10,574 bases of DNA, from positions 1 to 10,574 of the forward strand of contig JAZOBA010000160.1 in NCBI GenBank assembly GCA_045595705.1. The letters run 5' to 3'. Source of the stretch: JAJPXI01 sp045595705. GTDB taxonomy: Bacteria > Bacillota > Clostridia > Oscillospirales > Oscillospiraceae. This document shows positions 1-5,645 of the stretch, piece by piece; the stretch's first letter is position 1, and each line of letters begins with the position of its first letter. The notes beneath the pieces are model-generated. The model saw only the letters and a program-made list of their open reading frames with translations. It was not told the origin of the DNA and searched no databases. Both the position numbers and the translations under genes were made by a program.

Positions 1-1
1 C

Positions 2-802
2 TTCGTGGAAGAGTTCACCCGTACCGGCGCTATCGACCGCACCGTACTGTTCACCAATCTGGCCAATGACCCCGCTGTTGAGCGTATCGCCACCCCCCGT
101 ATGGCGCTGACCGCCGCCGAGTATCTGGCTTTTGAGAAGGATATGCACGTTCTGGTCATTCTGACCGACATCACCAACTACGCCGAGGCTCTGCGTGAGG
201 TCTCGGCCGCCAAGAAAGAAGTTCCCGGCCGCCGCGGCTACCCCGGCTACCTGTATACCGACCTGGCCACCATGTACGAGCGCGCCGGCCGTCAGCTGGG
301 CAAGAAGGGCTCCATCACCATGGTCCCCATTCTGACCATGCCCGAAGACGACAAGACTCACCCCATCCCCGACCTGACCGGCTATATCACCGAGGGCCAG
401 ATCATCCTGTCCCGTCAGCTGTTCCGTGCCGGTGTCAATCCGCCTGTGGACGTTCTGCCCTCCCTGTCCCGTCTGAAGGACAAGGGCGTCGGCCCCGGAA
501 AGACCCGCGAGGATCACGCCAACACCATGAACCAGCTGTTCGCCGCTTACGCCACCGGCAAGGAGAACAAGGAGCTGATGTCCATTCTGGGCGAGGCCGC
601 TTTGTCCCCCACCGACCTGCTGTACGCCAAGTTCGCCGACGAGTTTGAGCGCCGTTATGTCTCTCAGGGCGCCGAAGAAAACCGCTCGGTATTCGAAACT
701 CTGGACCTGGGCTGGCAGCTGCTGTCCATTCTGCCCAAGGGCGAGTTGAAGCGTATTAAAACGGAATACATTGAGAAGTACCTCCCCAAAAAGGAGCAGT
801 AA
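2..802 (+). CDS. atpB: V-type ATP synthase subunit B, C-terminal part (5' truncated by window edge)
   Basis: This is the non-catalytic nucleotide-binding subunit of the A3B3 head of a V/A-type ATPase, which couples ATP to H+ or Na+ transport at the membrane. The open frame enters from the left edge, so the first 190 or so residues of a family that is usually about 460 aa long are missing; 266 codons remain. Visible family signatures are ERIATPRMALTAAEYLA, the VLVILTDITNYAEALREVS strand-helix, PGRRGYPGYLYTDLATMYERAG, DLTGYITEGQI, and PSLSRL, which carries the arginine that reaches the neighbouring catalytic site. The C-terminal helical domain runs to EYIEKYLPKKEQ. Subunit D follows after 140 nt, matching the common B-D order of bacterial ntp/atp operons; the rest of the operon must lie to the left. 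The stop codon lies inside an 11-bp hairpin (790-813). Family assignment is very secure; the ion (H+ or Na+) cannot be told from this subunit. Confidence 0.96.
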   Translation, partial: FVEEFTRTGAIDRTVLFTNLANDPAVERIATPRMALTAAEYLAFEKDMHVLVILTDITNYAEALREVSAAKKEVPGRRGYPGYLYTDLATMYERAGRQLGKKGSITMVPILTMPEDDKTHPIPDLTGYITEGQIILSRQLFRAGVNPPVDVLPSLSRLKDKGVGPGKTREDHANTMNQLFAAYATGKENKELMSILGEAALSPTDLLYAKFADEFERRYVSQGAEENRSVFETLDLGWQLLSILPKGELKRIKTEYIEKYLPKKEQ

Positions 803-813
803 ACTGCTCCTTT
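790..813 (+). other. Perfect 11-bp hairpin spanning the atpB stop codon
   Basis: Arm 790-800 (AAAGGAGCAGT) pairs perfectly with 803-813 around a nominal 2-nt AA loop, and the TAA stop (800-802) sits at its tip. Only three T follow within the arm, then CC, so it lacks the U-run of an intrinsic terminator. It more likely blocks 3' exonucleases or tunes the ratio of subunit B to D than ends the transcript. That role is inference. Confidence 0.7.
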
Positions 814-823
814 CCGGGGACCT

Positions 824-918
824 CCGAGATGATTTCACATCCTCGGGCGAAATGAATTCGCCCTGCAGAATTGCCTTTGGCAATTTACGGCGCACTCGCG
901 CCGCCCCGCGTTGCGGGG
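824..918 (+). repeat. Train of five consecutive hairpins between atpB and atpD (REP-like)
   Basis: Five different inverted repeats follow each other almost without gaps. 824-831 pairs with 838-846 with one bulge. 845-851 GGGCGAA pairs with 857-863. 869-875 AATTGCC pairs with 879-885 around TTT. 888-893 CGGCGC pairs with 898-903. 904-909 CCCCGC pairs with 913-918. The last two stems abut directly. The stems differ in sequence, so this is not a simple tandem repeat. It ends 8 nt before the atpD ribosome binding site. It resembles an intergenic palindromic (REP/MITE-like) element, but I cannot test copy number; an RNA processing or differential-stability element inside the operon is an alternative. 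Confidence 0.6.
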
Positions 919-926
919 TGGTGTGG

Positions 927-933
927 AAAGGAG
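927..933 (+). promoter_or_regulatory. Ribosome binding site that places the atpD start at 943
   Basis: AAAGGAG followed by TGA closely matches the anti-SD complement. Its 9-nt spacing points to codon 943-945 (ATA). A GTG overlaps it at 933-935, but that frame ends after seven codons. Confidence 0.75.
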
Positions 934-942
934 TGAACGACT

Positions 943-1629
943 ATACCTGCAATTAATGTAAACCCCACCCGGCAGGAATTGACCAAGCTGAAGGCCCGCC
1001 TGAAGACCTCCATCCGCGGCCACAAACTGCTGAAGGATAAACGCGATGAACTGATGAAACAGTTCATGGATGTGGTCCGCGAAAACCGCGCCCTGCGCAC
1101 CAAGGTGGAAGAGGGCTTGAAAAAAGCCCACGGCTCCTTCACCGTGGCCTCGGCCGTTATGTCCTCCGAGGCCATGCAGCAGGCTCTGCTGTACCCCAAG
1201 CAGAGCGTGGAGCTGAACATGACCTTCAAGAACATCATGTCAGTCAACGTGCCGGAATACCACTTCAAAACCAAGACCGATGACCCCGGCGAAATCTACC
1301 CCTACGGTTTTGCCGCCACCTCGGGCGAACTGGATACCGCCGTGGACGCACTGGCTCAGGTCTTTCAGGATATGCTGAAACTGGCCCAGATCGAAAAGAC
1401 GTCCCAGTTGCTGGCCGAGGAGATCGAAAAGACCCGCCGCCGCGTCAACGCTTTGGAGTATGTCAAAATCCCCCAGATGCAGGAGACGATCAAGTATATC
1501 TCCATGAAACTGGAGGAAAACGAGCGTGCCAACACCATCCGCCTGATGAAGGTGAAGGATATGCTGCTCCAGCAGGCCATTGAGGAAAAACAGGCAAAAA
1601 CAGCCGAAACCGTGGAGCATTACGCATAA
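943..1629 (+). CDS. atpD: V-type ATP synthase subunit D, apparently starting at ATA
   Basis: Subunit D is the coiled-coil central stalk (rotor shaft) that turns inside the A3B3 head. The family signature RGHKLLKDKRDELMKQF near the N-terminus is unmistakable, followed by long amphipathic helices and the C-terminal helix KIPQMQETIKYISMKLEENERANTIRLMKVKDML. The family N-terminus (INVNPTR then ELTKLK) is encoded in frame from 952 onward, upstream of the first TTG at 979, so that TTG cannot be the true start. An in-frame TGA at 934-936 limits the start to 937 or later, and no ATG, GTG or TTG exists in 937-978. An ideal SD, AAAGGAG (927-933), lies 9 nt before ATA at 943, which would give a 228-aa product beginning (M)PAINVNPTR. 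ATT at 952 is 18 nt away, too far. Either AUA initiates here or an ATG was lost by mutation or sequencing error. Function is secure; the start is the odd point. Confidence 0.93.
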   Translation: MPAINVNPTRQELTKLKARLKTSIRGHKLLKDKRDELMKQFMDVVRENRALRTKVEEGLKKAHGSFTVASAVMSSEAMQQALLYPKQSVELNMTFKNIMSVNVPEYHFKTKTDDPGEIYPYGFAATSGELDTAVDALAQVFQDMLKLAQIEKTSQLLAEEIEKTRRRVNALEYVKIPQMQETIKYISMKLEENERANTIRLMKVKDMLLQQAIEEKQAKTAETVEHYA

Positions 1630-1635
1630 AAAAGC

Positions 1636-1676
1636 ATATCCTCCCGTCGGACATAATATGTCCGACGGGAGGATAT
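1636..1676. terminator. 20-bp perfect inverted repeat after atpD; terminator-like, with its T-run on the minus strand
   Basis: 1636-1655 is the exact reverse complement of 1657-1676, with a single central base (in RNA a loop of about 5 nt). It begins 6 nt after the atpD stop and probably marks the end of the atp transcript. On the plus strand it is followed by AAATTAATTT rather than a U-run. The only homopolymer is the A-run at 1628-1633, which reads as TTTTTT just after the stem on the minus strand. It therefore fits the textbook terminator better for antisense transcription, and may serve as a 3'-end stability structure for the atp mRNA. Confidence 0.65.
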
Positions 1677-1716
1677 AAATTAATTTAAAAAAAGGACTGT
1701 ATACGCCTTTTTTCGG

Positions 1717-1745
1717 TTGACTGGAAACAACCTGTATGCTAGAAT
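1717..1745 (+). promoter_or_regulatory. Sigma-A promoter of the riboswitch/P-type ATPase unit
   Basis: -35 TTGACT (1717-1722), a 17-nt spacer, and -10 TAGAAT (1740-1745). Transcription would begin near 1752, leaving a leader of about 260 nt before the ATPase start. That leader holds the riboswitch and its terminator. Confidence 0.75.
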
Positions 1746-1782
1746 ATTTCCACCAAGATCAGAAACCCACGATCGATTTCTC

Positions 1783-1904
1783 GACAAGGGAGTATGTGCT
1801 GCGCGGTCACCTCGGTCCCCGCGCAGGATCGGCTCGTCATCACATTTGATTCTGTATATTATCGCAGCGTCATTTCGGGCCCGTCTGAAACACAGAGACT
1901 TGTC
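1783..1904 (+). ncRNA. yybP-ykoY family riboswitch aptamer (Mn2+ sensing)
   Basis: The closing helix P1 is GACAAG (1783-1788) with CTTGTC (1899-1904), a perfect 6-bp match. The 5' strand is followed at once by GGAGTA, the hallmark first loop of yybP-ykoY RNAs. A GC-rich P2 hairpin comes next (CTGCGCGG 1799-1806 with CCGCGCAG 1819-1826), then the CGTCATCAC segment and a second arm with GCGTCA and CTGAAAC. The GAGA before the 3' P1 strand stands where the family usually has GCAAGA. This family binds Mn2+ at the interface of its two arms and commonly controls Mn exporters and P-type ATPases, which is exactly what lies downstream. The 3' P1 strand is shared with the terminator stem, which implies that metal binding turns expression on. 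The assignment rests on remembered consensus and secondary structure; a covariance-model search would settle it. Confidence 0.8.
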
Positions 1905-1932
1905 TGCAGACGCCTGCAGACGGGTCTTTTTT
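1896..1932 (+). terminator. Riboswitch-controlled intrinsic terminator in the leader
   Basis: 1896-1909 pairs with 1914-1927 along 14 positions (two T-G wobbles) around an ACGC loop, and the T-run reaches 1932. The 5' arm includes 1899-1904, the 3' strand of aptamer helix P1, so aptamer closure and terminator formation exclude each other. Ligand-bound aptamer should let RNA polymerase read through. Confidence 0.85.
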
Positions 1933-2013
1933 GCTGTGTCGGGAAACTTGGGTTTGTCTGTCATCTTTCTTTCATATGTAACCCCAATAATACGATATAG
2001 GAGGCAAATCTTG

Positions 2014-4653
2014 ATGAAACTTTGGCACCACCTCACCAAAGAGGGCGTTCTGTCCGAGCTGAACACCAGCCCGGAAAAGGGACTCTCCTCGGACGAGGCA
2101 GCAAAGCGATTGGATCAGTACGGCCCCAACGCTCTGGAAGGCGCAAAAGAGGAAAGCATGCTCGTGCGTTTCCTGAAGCAGATGAAGGATCCCATGATCA
2201 TCGTTCTGCTGGTCGCCGCTGTCCTGTCCTTCGTCTCCAGCGGCTTCACCGACTGGGTCGAGCCCGCCATCATCCTGCTGATCGTCATTGTCAACGCCGT
2301 GATCTCCATCACCCAGGAAGACAACGCCAACAAGGCACTGGAAGCACTTCGCAAAATGTCGGCGCCACTGGCAAAGGTCATTCGCAACGGCGAGGTCGTC
2401 CGTGTTGAGACCAACCTGCTGGTCCCCGGCGACATCATCGTTCTGGAAGCCGGCGACCTGGTTCCTGCCGACGCCCGCATTCTGGAAAGCGCCAACCTGA
2501 AGGCCGACGAGGCCGCCATGACCGGCGAATCCGTCCCCGTCAGCAAGGGTGCCATCGACTCCCTGCCCGAGGAGACCGTGCTGGGTGACCGCAAGAACAT
2601 GGTCATCTCCTCCACCGTCATCACCAACGGCCGCGCCACCTGTGTCGTCACCGCCACCGGCATGGAGACCGAAGTGGGCCGCATTGCCAACATGCTGATG
2701 AACGAAGAAGACGGCGAGACCCCCCTCCAGAAGAAGATGACCGAGATCTCCAAAACTCTGTCCATCGTCTGTCTGGCCGTTTGTGCCGTCATGTTCGTGG
2801 TGGGTTTGCTCTATCACCGTCCTCTGATGGAGATCTTCATGACCGCCGTTTCTCTGGCCGTTGCCGCCATCCCCGAAGGTCTGGCCGCCGTTGTTACCAT
2901 CGTGCTGGCTCTGGGCGTTTCCCGCATGGTCAAGCGCAACGCCATCATCAAAAAGCTGCCCGCCGTCGAGACTCTGGGCTGCGCATCGGTCATCTGCTCC
3001 GACAAGACCGGCACCCTGACCATGAACAAGATGACTGTCACCGAGGTCTGGTCCAAGGGTGACGCTCACCGCGCCGAGGCTCTGACCATTGCCTCCCTGT
3101 GTAACGATACCATTCTCACCTACAACGAGGACGGCTCCGGCAAGACCGCCGGCGATCCCACCGAAACCGCTTTCGTGGACGCCGCTTTGAAGATGGGTCT
3201 GGATAAGAACAAGCTGGAAGCCGAAATGCCCCGTGTCAACGAGCTGCCCTTCGACTCCGACCGTAAGATGATGACCACCGTCCACCCCGTCAACGGCAAG
3301 CTGCGCGTGATGGTCAAGGGCGCTCCCGACCGTCTGCTGGCCCGCTGCACCCACATTCTGGACGGCTCCCCCGTAGAGATCACCGACGCTCACAAGACCG
3401 AAGTTCTGGACGCCAATGCCGCCATGGCCGAGAAGGCTCTGCGCGTGCTGTCCGCCGCTTACAAGGACGTCGACGCTCTGCCCGAGGGCGAGCTGACCAG
3501 CGAAGAGCTGGAGTGCGGCCTGACCTTCGTGGGCCTGATTGGCATGATCGATCCTCCCCGTATGGAAGTCAAGCAGGCTGTTGCCGAGTGTTATGAAGCC
3601 GGCATCCGCCCCGTTATGATCACCGGCGACCACAAGCTGACCGCCGTTGCAATCGCCAAGGAACTGGACATCTTCCGTGACGGCGACCTGGCCCTGACCG
3701 GCGAGGATCTGGACTCCATGGATCAGGCCACTCTGGAGCGCGACGTGGAGAAGTACGCTGTTTACGCCCGCGTTTCCCCCGAGCACAAGATGCGTATTGT
3801 TCAGGCATGGCAGTCCAAGGGCCGCGTTGTCGCCATGACTGGCGACGGCGTCAATGACGCTCCCGCTCTGAAGGTAGCCGACATCGGCTGCGCCATGGGC
3901 ATCACCGGCACCGACGTGGCCAAGGGCGCTGCCGACATGATCCTGACCGACGACAACTTCGCCACCATCGTCCATGCTGTTGAGCAGGGCCGCGGCATCT
4001 ATGCCAACATCAAGAAGTCCATCCAGTATCTGCTGTCCTGTAACATCGGTGAGATCATCATCATCTTCCTGGCCACCGTGTTCAACTTCCATCAGATGCC
4101 TCTGGTGCCCATCCAGCTGCTCTGGCTGAATCTGGTCACCGACTCTCTGCCCGCACTGGCTCTGGGTATGGAACCCGTGGAAAAGGGTGTTATGAAGCAG
4201 AAGCCCCGTAACCCCAAGGACAGCATCTTTGCTCACGGCTTTGCCGTCAACATGGTGTTCTACGGCGTGCTGGTCGGCCTGATCACTCTGGCCGCCTACC
4301 TGCTGGGCGAGTACGTCCTGTCCGATCCCTCTGTGGCCGATGGCATTGCCAACACTATGGCCTTTGCTACCCTGGTGTTCTGCGAGCTGACCCGCGCCTT
4401 CGCCGTGCGCAGCGAAGACGAGTCCATCTTCAAGATCGGCTTCTTCACCAACCCCACCATGAACAAGTCCTTTGTGATCGGTCTGGTCCTGCAGTTGGCC
4501 GTCCTGCTGCTGCCCTTCCTGCGCGGCATCTTCAGCGTCACCCCGCTGTCCGGCATCCAGTGGGTCACCGTCGTCATCCTGGGCCTGATGCCTCTGGTCA
4601 TCAGCGAAATCGTCAAGGCTGTCAAGCGTGCCCGCAAAAAGGCAAAGGCCTGA
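2014..4653 (+). CDS. P2-type cation-transporting ATPase (Mn2+/Ca2+ exporter candidate)
   Basis: ATP-driven cation efflux pump of the inner membrane, 879 aa, a normal length for bacterial Ca2+/Mn2+ P-type ATPases. In order: N-terminal cation-ATPase domain (from about residue 4), actuator-loop TGES (170-173), M4 PEGL (287-290), phosphorylation motif DKTGT with D330, nucleotide-binding KGAP (435-438), TGD (537-539), TGDGVND (609-615), and C-terminal membrane helices. By alignment with SERCA the ion ligands are E288, N677, E680, N706, T709, D710 and E791, so both Ca2+ sites appear complete. ATG 2014 follows AGGAGG (1999-2004) by 9 nt; an adjacent TTG (2011) is a possible alternative, and the much longer open frame to the left runs through the riboswitch leader. 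Pneumococcal MgtA and lactococcal YoaB are relatives under the same riboswitch class that export Mn2+ and/or Ca2+. P-type family certain; substrate inferred. Confidence 0.96.
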   Translation: MKLWHHLTKEGVLSELNTSPEKGLSSDEAAKRLDQYGPNALEGAKEESMLVRFLKQMKDPMIIVLLVAAVLSFVSSGFTDWVEPAIILLIVIVNAVISITQEDNANKALEALRKMSAPLAKVIRNGEVVRVETNLLVPGDIIVLEAGDLVPADARILESANLKADEAAMTGESVPVSKGAIDSLPEETVLGDRKNMVISSTVITNGRATCVVTATGMETEVGRIANMLMNEEDGETPLQKKMTEISKTLSIVCLAVCAVMFVVGLLYHRPLMEIFMTAVSLAVAAIPEGLAAVVTIVLALGVSRMVKRNAIIKKLPAVETLGCASVICSDKTGTLTMNKMTVTEVWSKGDAHRAEALTIASLCNDTILTYNEDGSGKTAGDPTETAFVDAALKMGLDKNKLEAEMPRVNELPFDSDRKMMTTVHPVNGKLRVMVKGAPDRLLARCTHILDGSPVEITDAHKTEVLDANAAMAEKALRVLSAAYKDVDALPEGELTSEELECGLTFVGLIGMIDPPRMEVKQAVAECYEAGIRPVMITGDHKLTAVAIAKELDIFRDGDLALTGEDLDSMDQATLERDVEKYAVYARVSPEHKMRIVQAWQSKGRVVAMTGDGVNDAPALKVADIGCAMGITGTDVAKGAADMILTDDNFATIVHAVEQGRGIYANIKKSIQYLLSCNIGEIIIIFLATVFNFHQMPLVPIQLLWLNLVTDSLPALALGMEPVEKGVMKQKPRNPKDSIFAHGFAVNMVFYGVLVGLITLAAYLLGEYVLSDPSVADGIANTMAFATLVFCELTRAFAVRSEDESIFKIGFFTNPTMNKSFVIGLVLQLAVLLLPFLRGIFSVTPLSGIQWVTVVILGLMPLVISEIVKAVKRARKKAKA

Positions 4654-4678
4654 TTTCCGACATATCAAAAAGCACCAC

Positions 4679-4717
4679 AAAAGCAGGTGCCGTCAAATCG
4701 ACGGCACCTGCTTTTTC
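4679..4717. terminator. Intrinsic terminator after the P-type ATPase, probably bidirectional
   Basis: 16-bp perfect stem: 4679-4694 with 4700-4715, loop AAATC, with the T-run in the right arm (4712-4716). The matching A-run in the left arm gives TTTT on the minus strand, so it can also end the convergent minus-strand gene whose stop lies about 60 nt away at 4776. Confidence 0.9.
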
Positions 4718-4775
4718 ATTTTTCTGGGGCGCTGCATTTTGTCAGCTTTATCTCCGCCGCACTCCGGAGTTTACG

Positions 4776-5423
4776 TTACGAATTCTCCAGCAAAGCGCGA
4801 ATGCGGCAAGCATGCTCAATGCAGTTGTCCGCCAGCGCTAAGTAGAGCATCTGCAGACAGTGATCCCGACTTTCCTCTGCCGCGGCGCGGTAGCTCTGTC
4901 CTCGGTTCTGCTCCAAGAGAAACTGCTCCCGCAGGGCGGCAAAATAAGACCGGGGCACGGGCACCACGGTCTGCTCGGCCGGCCAGAATCGTACCCCGGA
5001 GATAAGAAACAGAGCAGCCGAAAGCCGTTTGGCTCTTCGGCGACACCCCTCTGCCAGCCCTGCCATGGCGCGTCCACCCTGCCCACCCCGGCGGGCCAGA
5101 TGTTGATAGCTGCGCCACGCAGTCAGTTCCCATCGGATCATCTCCTGTAATTTCTCCCGATCCGTCTCTGCACCTTTGCCCAAACAGGGCACATCGTCCC
5201 GGGTTGGGAAATCATCCCCCGTGCTGTCCACCCCGGATGCGGCCCGGGCCATCTCTTGCCGCATCGCCGGAACGGCAGTACATCCTTCCTCCCGTCCCAC
5301 CACAATAGGGCAATCGGGCCGCTCCTCCGGCATGACCCGGTCCCACACCCGCAGGAACAGATCCCGGTCGCCGTCGCACATACCCAGGTCGGGTCCGCCC
5401 GACGGAACTCGCTCAAACTCCAT
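4776..5423 (-). CDS. Putative ferritin-like (four-helix) protein, cysteine-rich, ligands degenerate
   Basis: 215-aa soluble protein with no signal peptide or membrane segment. Residues about 88-215 read as a ferritin/rubrerythrin-like helical bundle: helix with WELTAWRSYQHLAR (E99, Y106), helix with GLAEGCRRRAKRLSAALFLISG, helix with REQFLLEQNRGQSYRAAAEE (E166, E171, Y178), and helix LALADNCIEHACRIRALLE (E203, H204). Typical ExxH di-iron ligands are not cleanly kept: after E125 the position for His is Arg, and the last helix has the E-H pair out of the usual spacing. The first 85 residues are of unknown function and hold four of the eight cysteines (C16, C38, C48, C80), including DCPIVVGREEGC. 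The ATG follows AGGAGG (5431-5436 on this strand) by 7 nt, so the start is firm. It is transcribed divergently from the Fe-S genes. The gene is well supported; the ferritin-like assignment is from helix pattern only, and a structural or spore-related role is possible. Confidence 0.8.
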   Translation of the reverse strand: MEFERVPSGGPDLGMCDGDRDLFLRVWDRVMPEERPDCPIVVGREEGCTAVPAMRQEMARAASGVDSTGDDFPTRDDVPCLGKGAETDREKLQEMIRWELTAWRSYQHLARRGGQGGRAMAGLAEGCRRRAKRLSAALFLISGVRFWPAEQTVVPVPRSYFAALREQFLLEQNRGQSYRAAAEESRDHCLQMLYLALADNCIEHACRIRALLENS

Positions 5424-5431
5424 AAAAAGAC

Positions 5432-5475
5432 CTCCTGTTTTCCATAGCTGCAGTCCATACTATGAAAAACAGGAG
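5432..5475 (-). promoter_or_regulatory. Leader stem-loop that sequesters the ribosome binding site of the ferritin-like gene
   Basis: On the minus strand the arm at 5475-5460 pairs with 5447-5432 over 16 positions, with a 12-nt loop. The single imperfect position is a G-U pair in minus-strand RNA but an A-C mismatch in plus-strand RNA, which favours an RNA function in the gene's direction. The SD (5436-5431) lies almost wholly in the second arm. A -10-like TAGTAT (5462-5457) sits at the loop edge without a good -35, so the transcript start is unknown. If transcription starts inside the loop, the element would instead be DNA-level, for example an operator. Confidence 0.6.
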
Positions 5476-5540
5476 ACCATTGCGCCTATCCCAACACGGC
5501 CACCCTCCCCCACCTTTTGTGACGAAGTCACCGTGCGCAC

Positions 5541-5569
5541 TTGTTCCAAACGGAATATTGTGGTATACT
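5541..5569 (+). promoter_or_regulatory. Sigma-A promoter for the sufC-sufB-thioesterase-MATE operon
   Basis: -35 TTGTTC (5541-5546), 17-nt spacer, and a strong -10 TATACT (5564-5569). The predicted start is near 5576, giving a leader of about 70 nt. A short palindrome AGTATAAGATACT (5581-5593) lies just after the start and could be an operator. No known Fe-S regulator site can be assigned by eye. Confidence 0.65.
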
Positions 5570-5645
5570 ATGGTTGGAAAAGTATAAGATACTCCCATTC
5601 TTGTTAATAAACATAATTTCTATATAAAGCGAGGAACAGACAAGT

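Noticed and set aside
771..956. Small open frame covering the atpB-atpD gap
   Set aside because: It is composed of the hairpin sequences, has no SD and no recognisable protein features.
979..981. TTG as the start of atpD
   Set aside because: It would remove the conserved INVNPTR peptide encoded just upstream, and the nearest purine-rich match is only 1 nt away.
1717..2013. Extension of the P-type ATPase frame 99 codons upstream
   Set aside because: The extra codons run through a clear promoter, riboswitch and terminator, have no SD, and the family N-terminus begins at the ATG at 2014.
1972..4680. A 902-codon open frame on the minus strand opposite the whole P-type ATPase gene
   Set aside because: It mirrors the codon bias of the true gene; its product is a low-complexity G/Q/H/D-rich sequence with no recognisable domain and no SD. 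It is a shadow frame.
4761..4770. Palindrome ACTCCGGAGT near the end of the minus-strand gene
   Set aside because: A lone 10-base palindrome in GC-rich sequence is expected by chance and is already beyond the bidirectional terminator.
5519..5531. Short hairpin GTGACGAAGTCAC in the divergent gap
   Set aside because: Only 5 bp with a 3-base loop; no flanking T-run and no repeated copy in the gap, so no function can be supported.
5601..5628. Second promoter TTGTTA-16-TATAAA before sufC
   Set aside because: Transcription would start at or within the SD, leaving no usable ribosome binding site; the 5541-5569 promoter is better placed.
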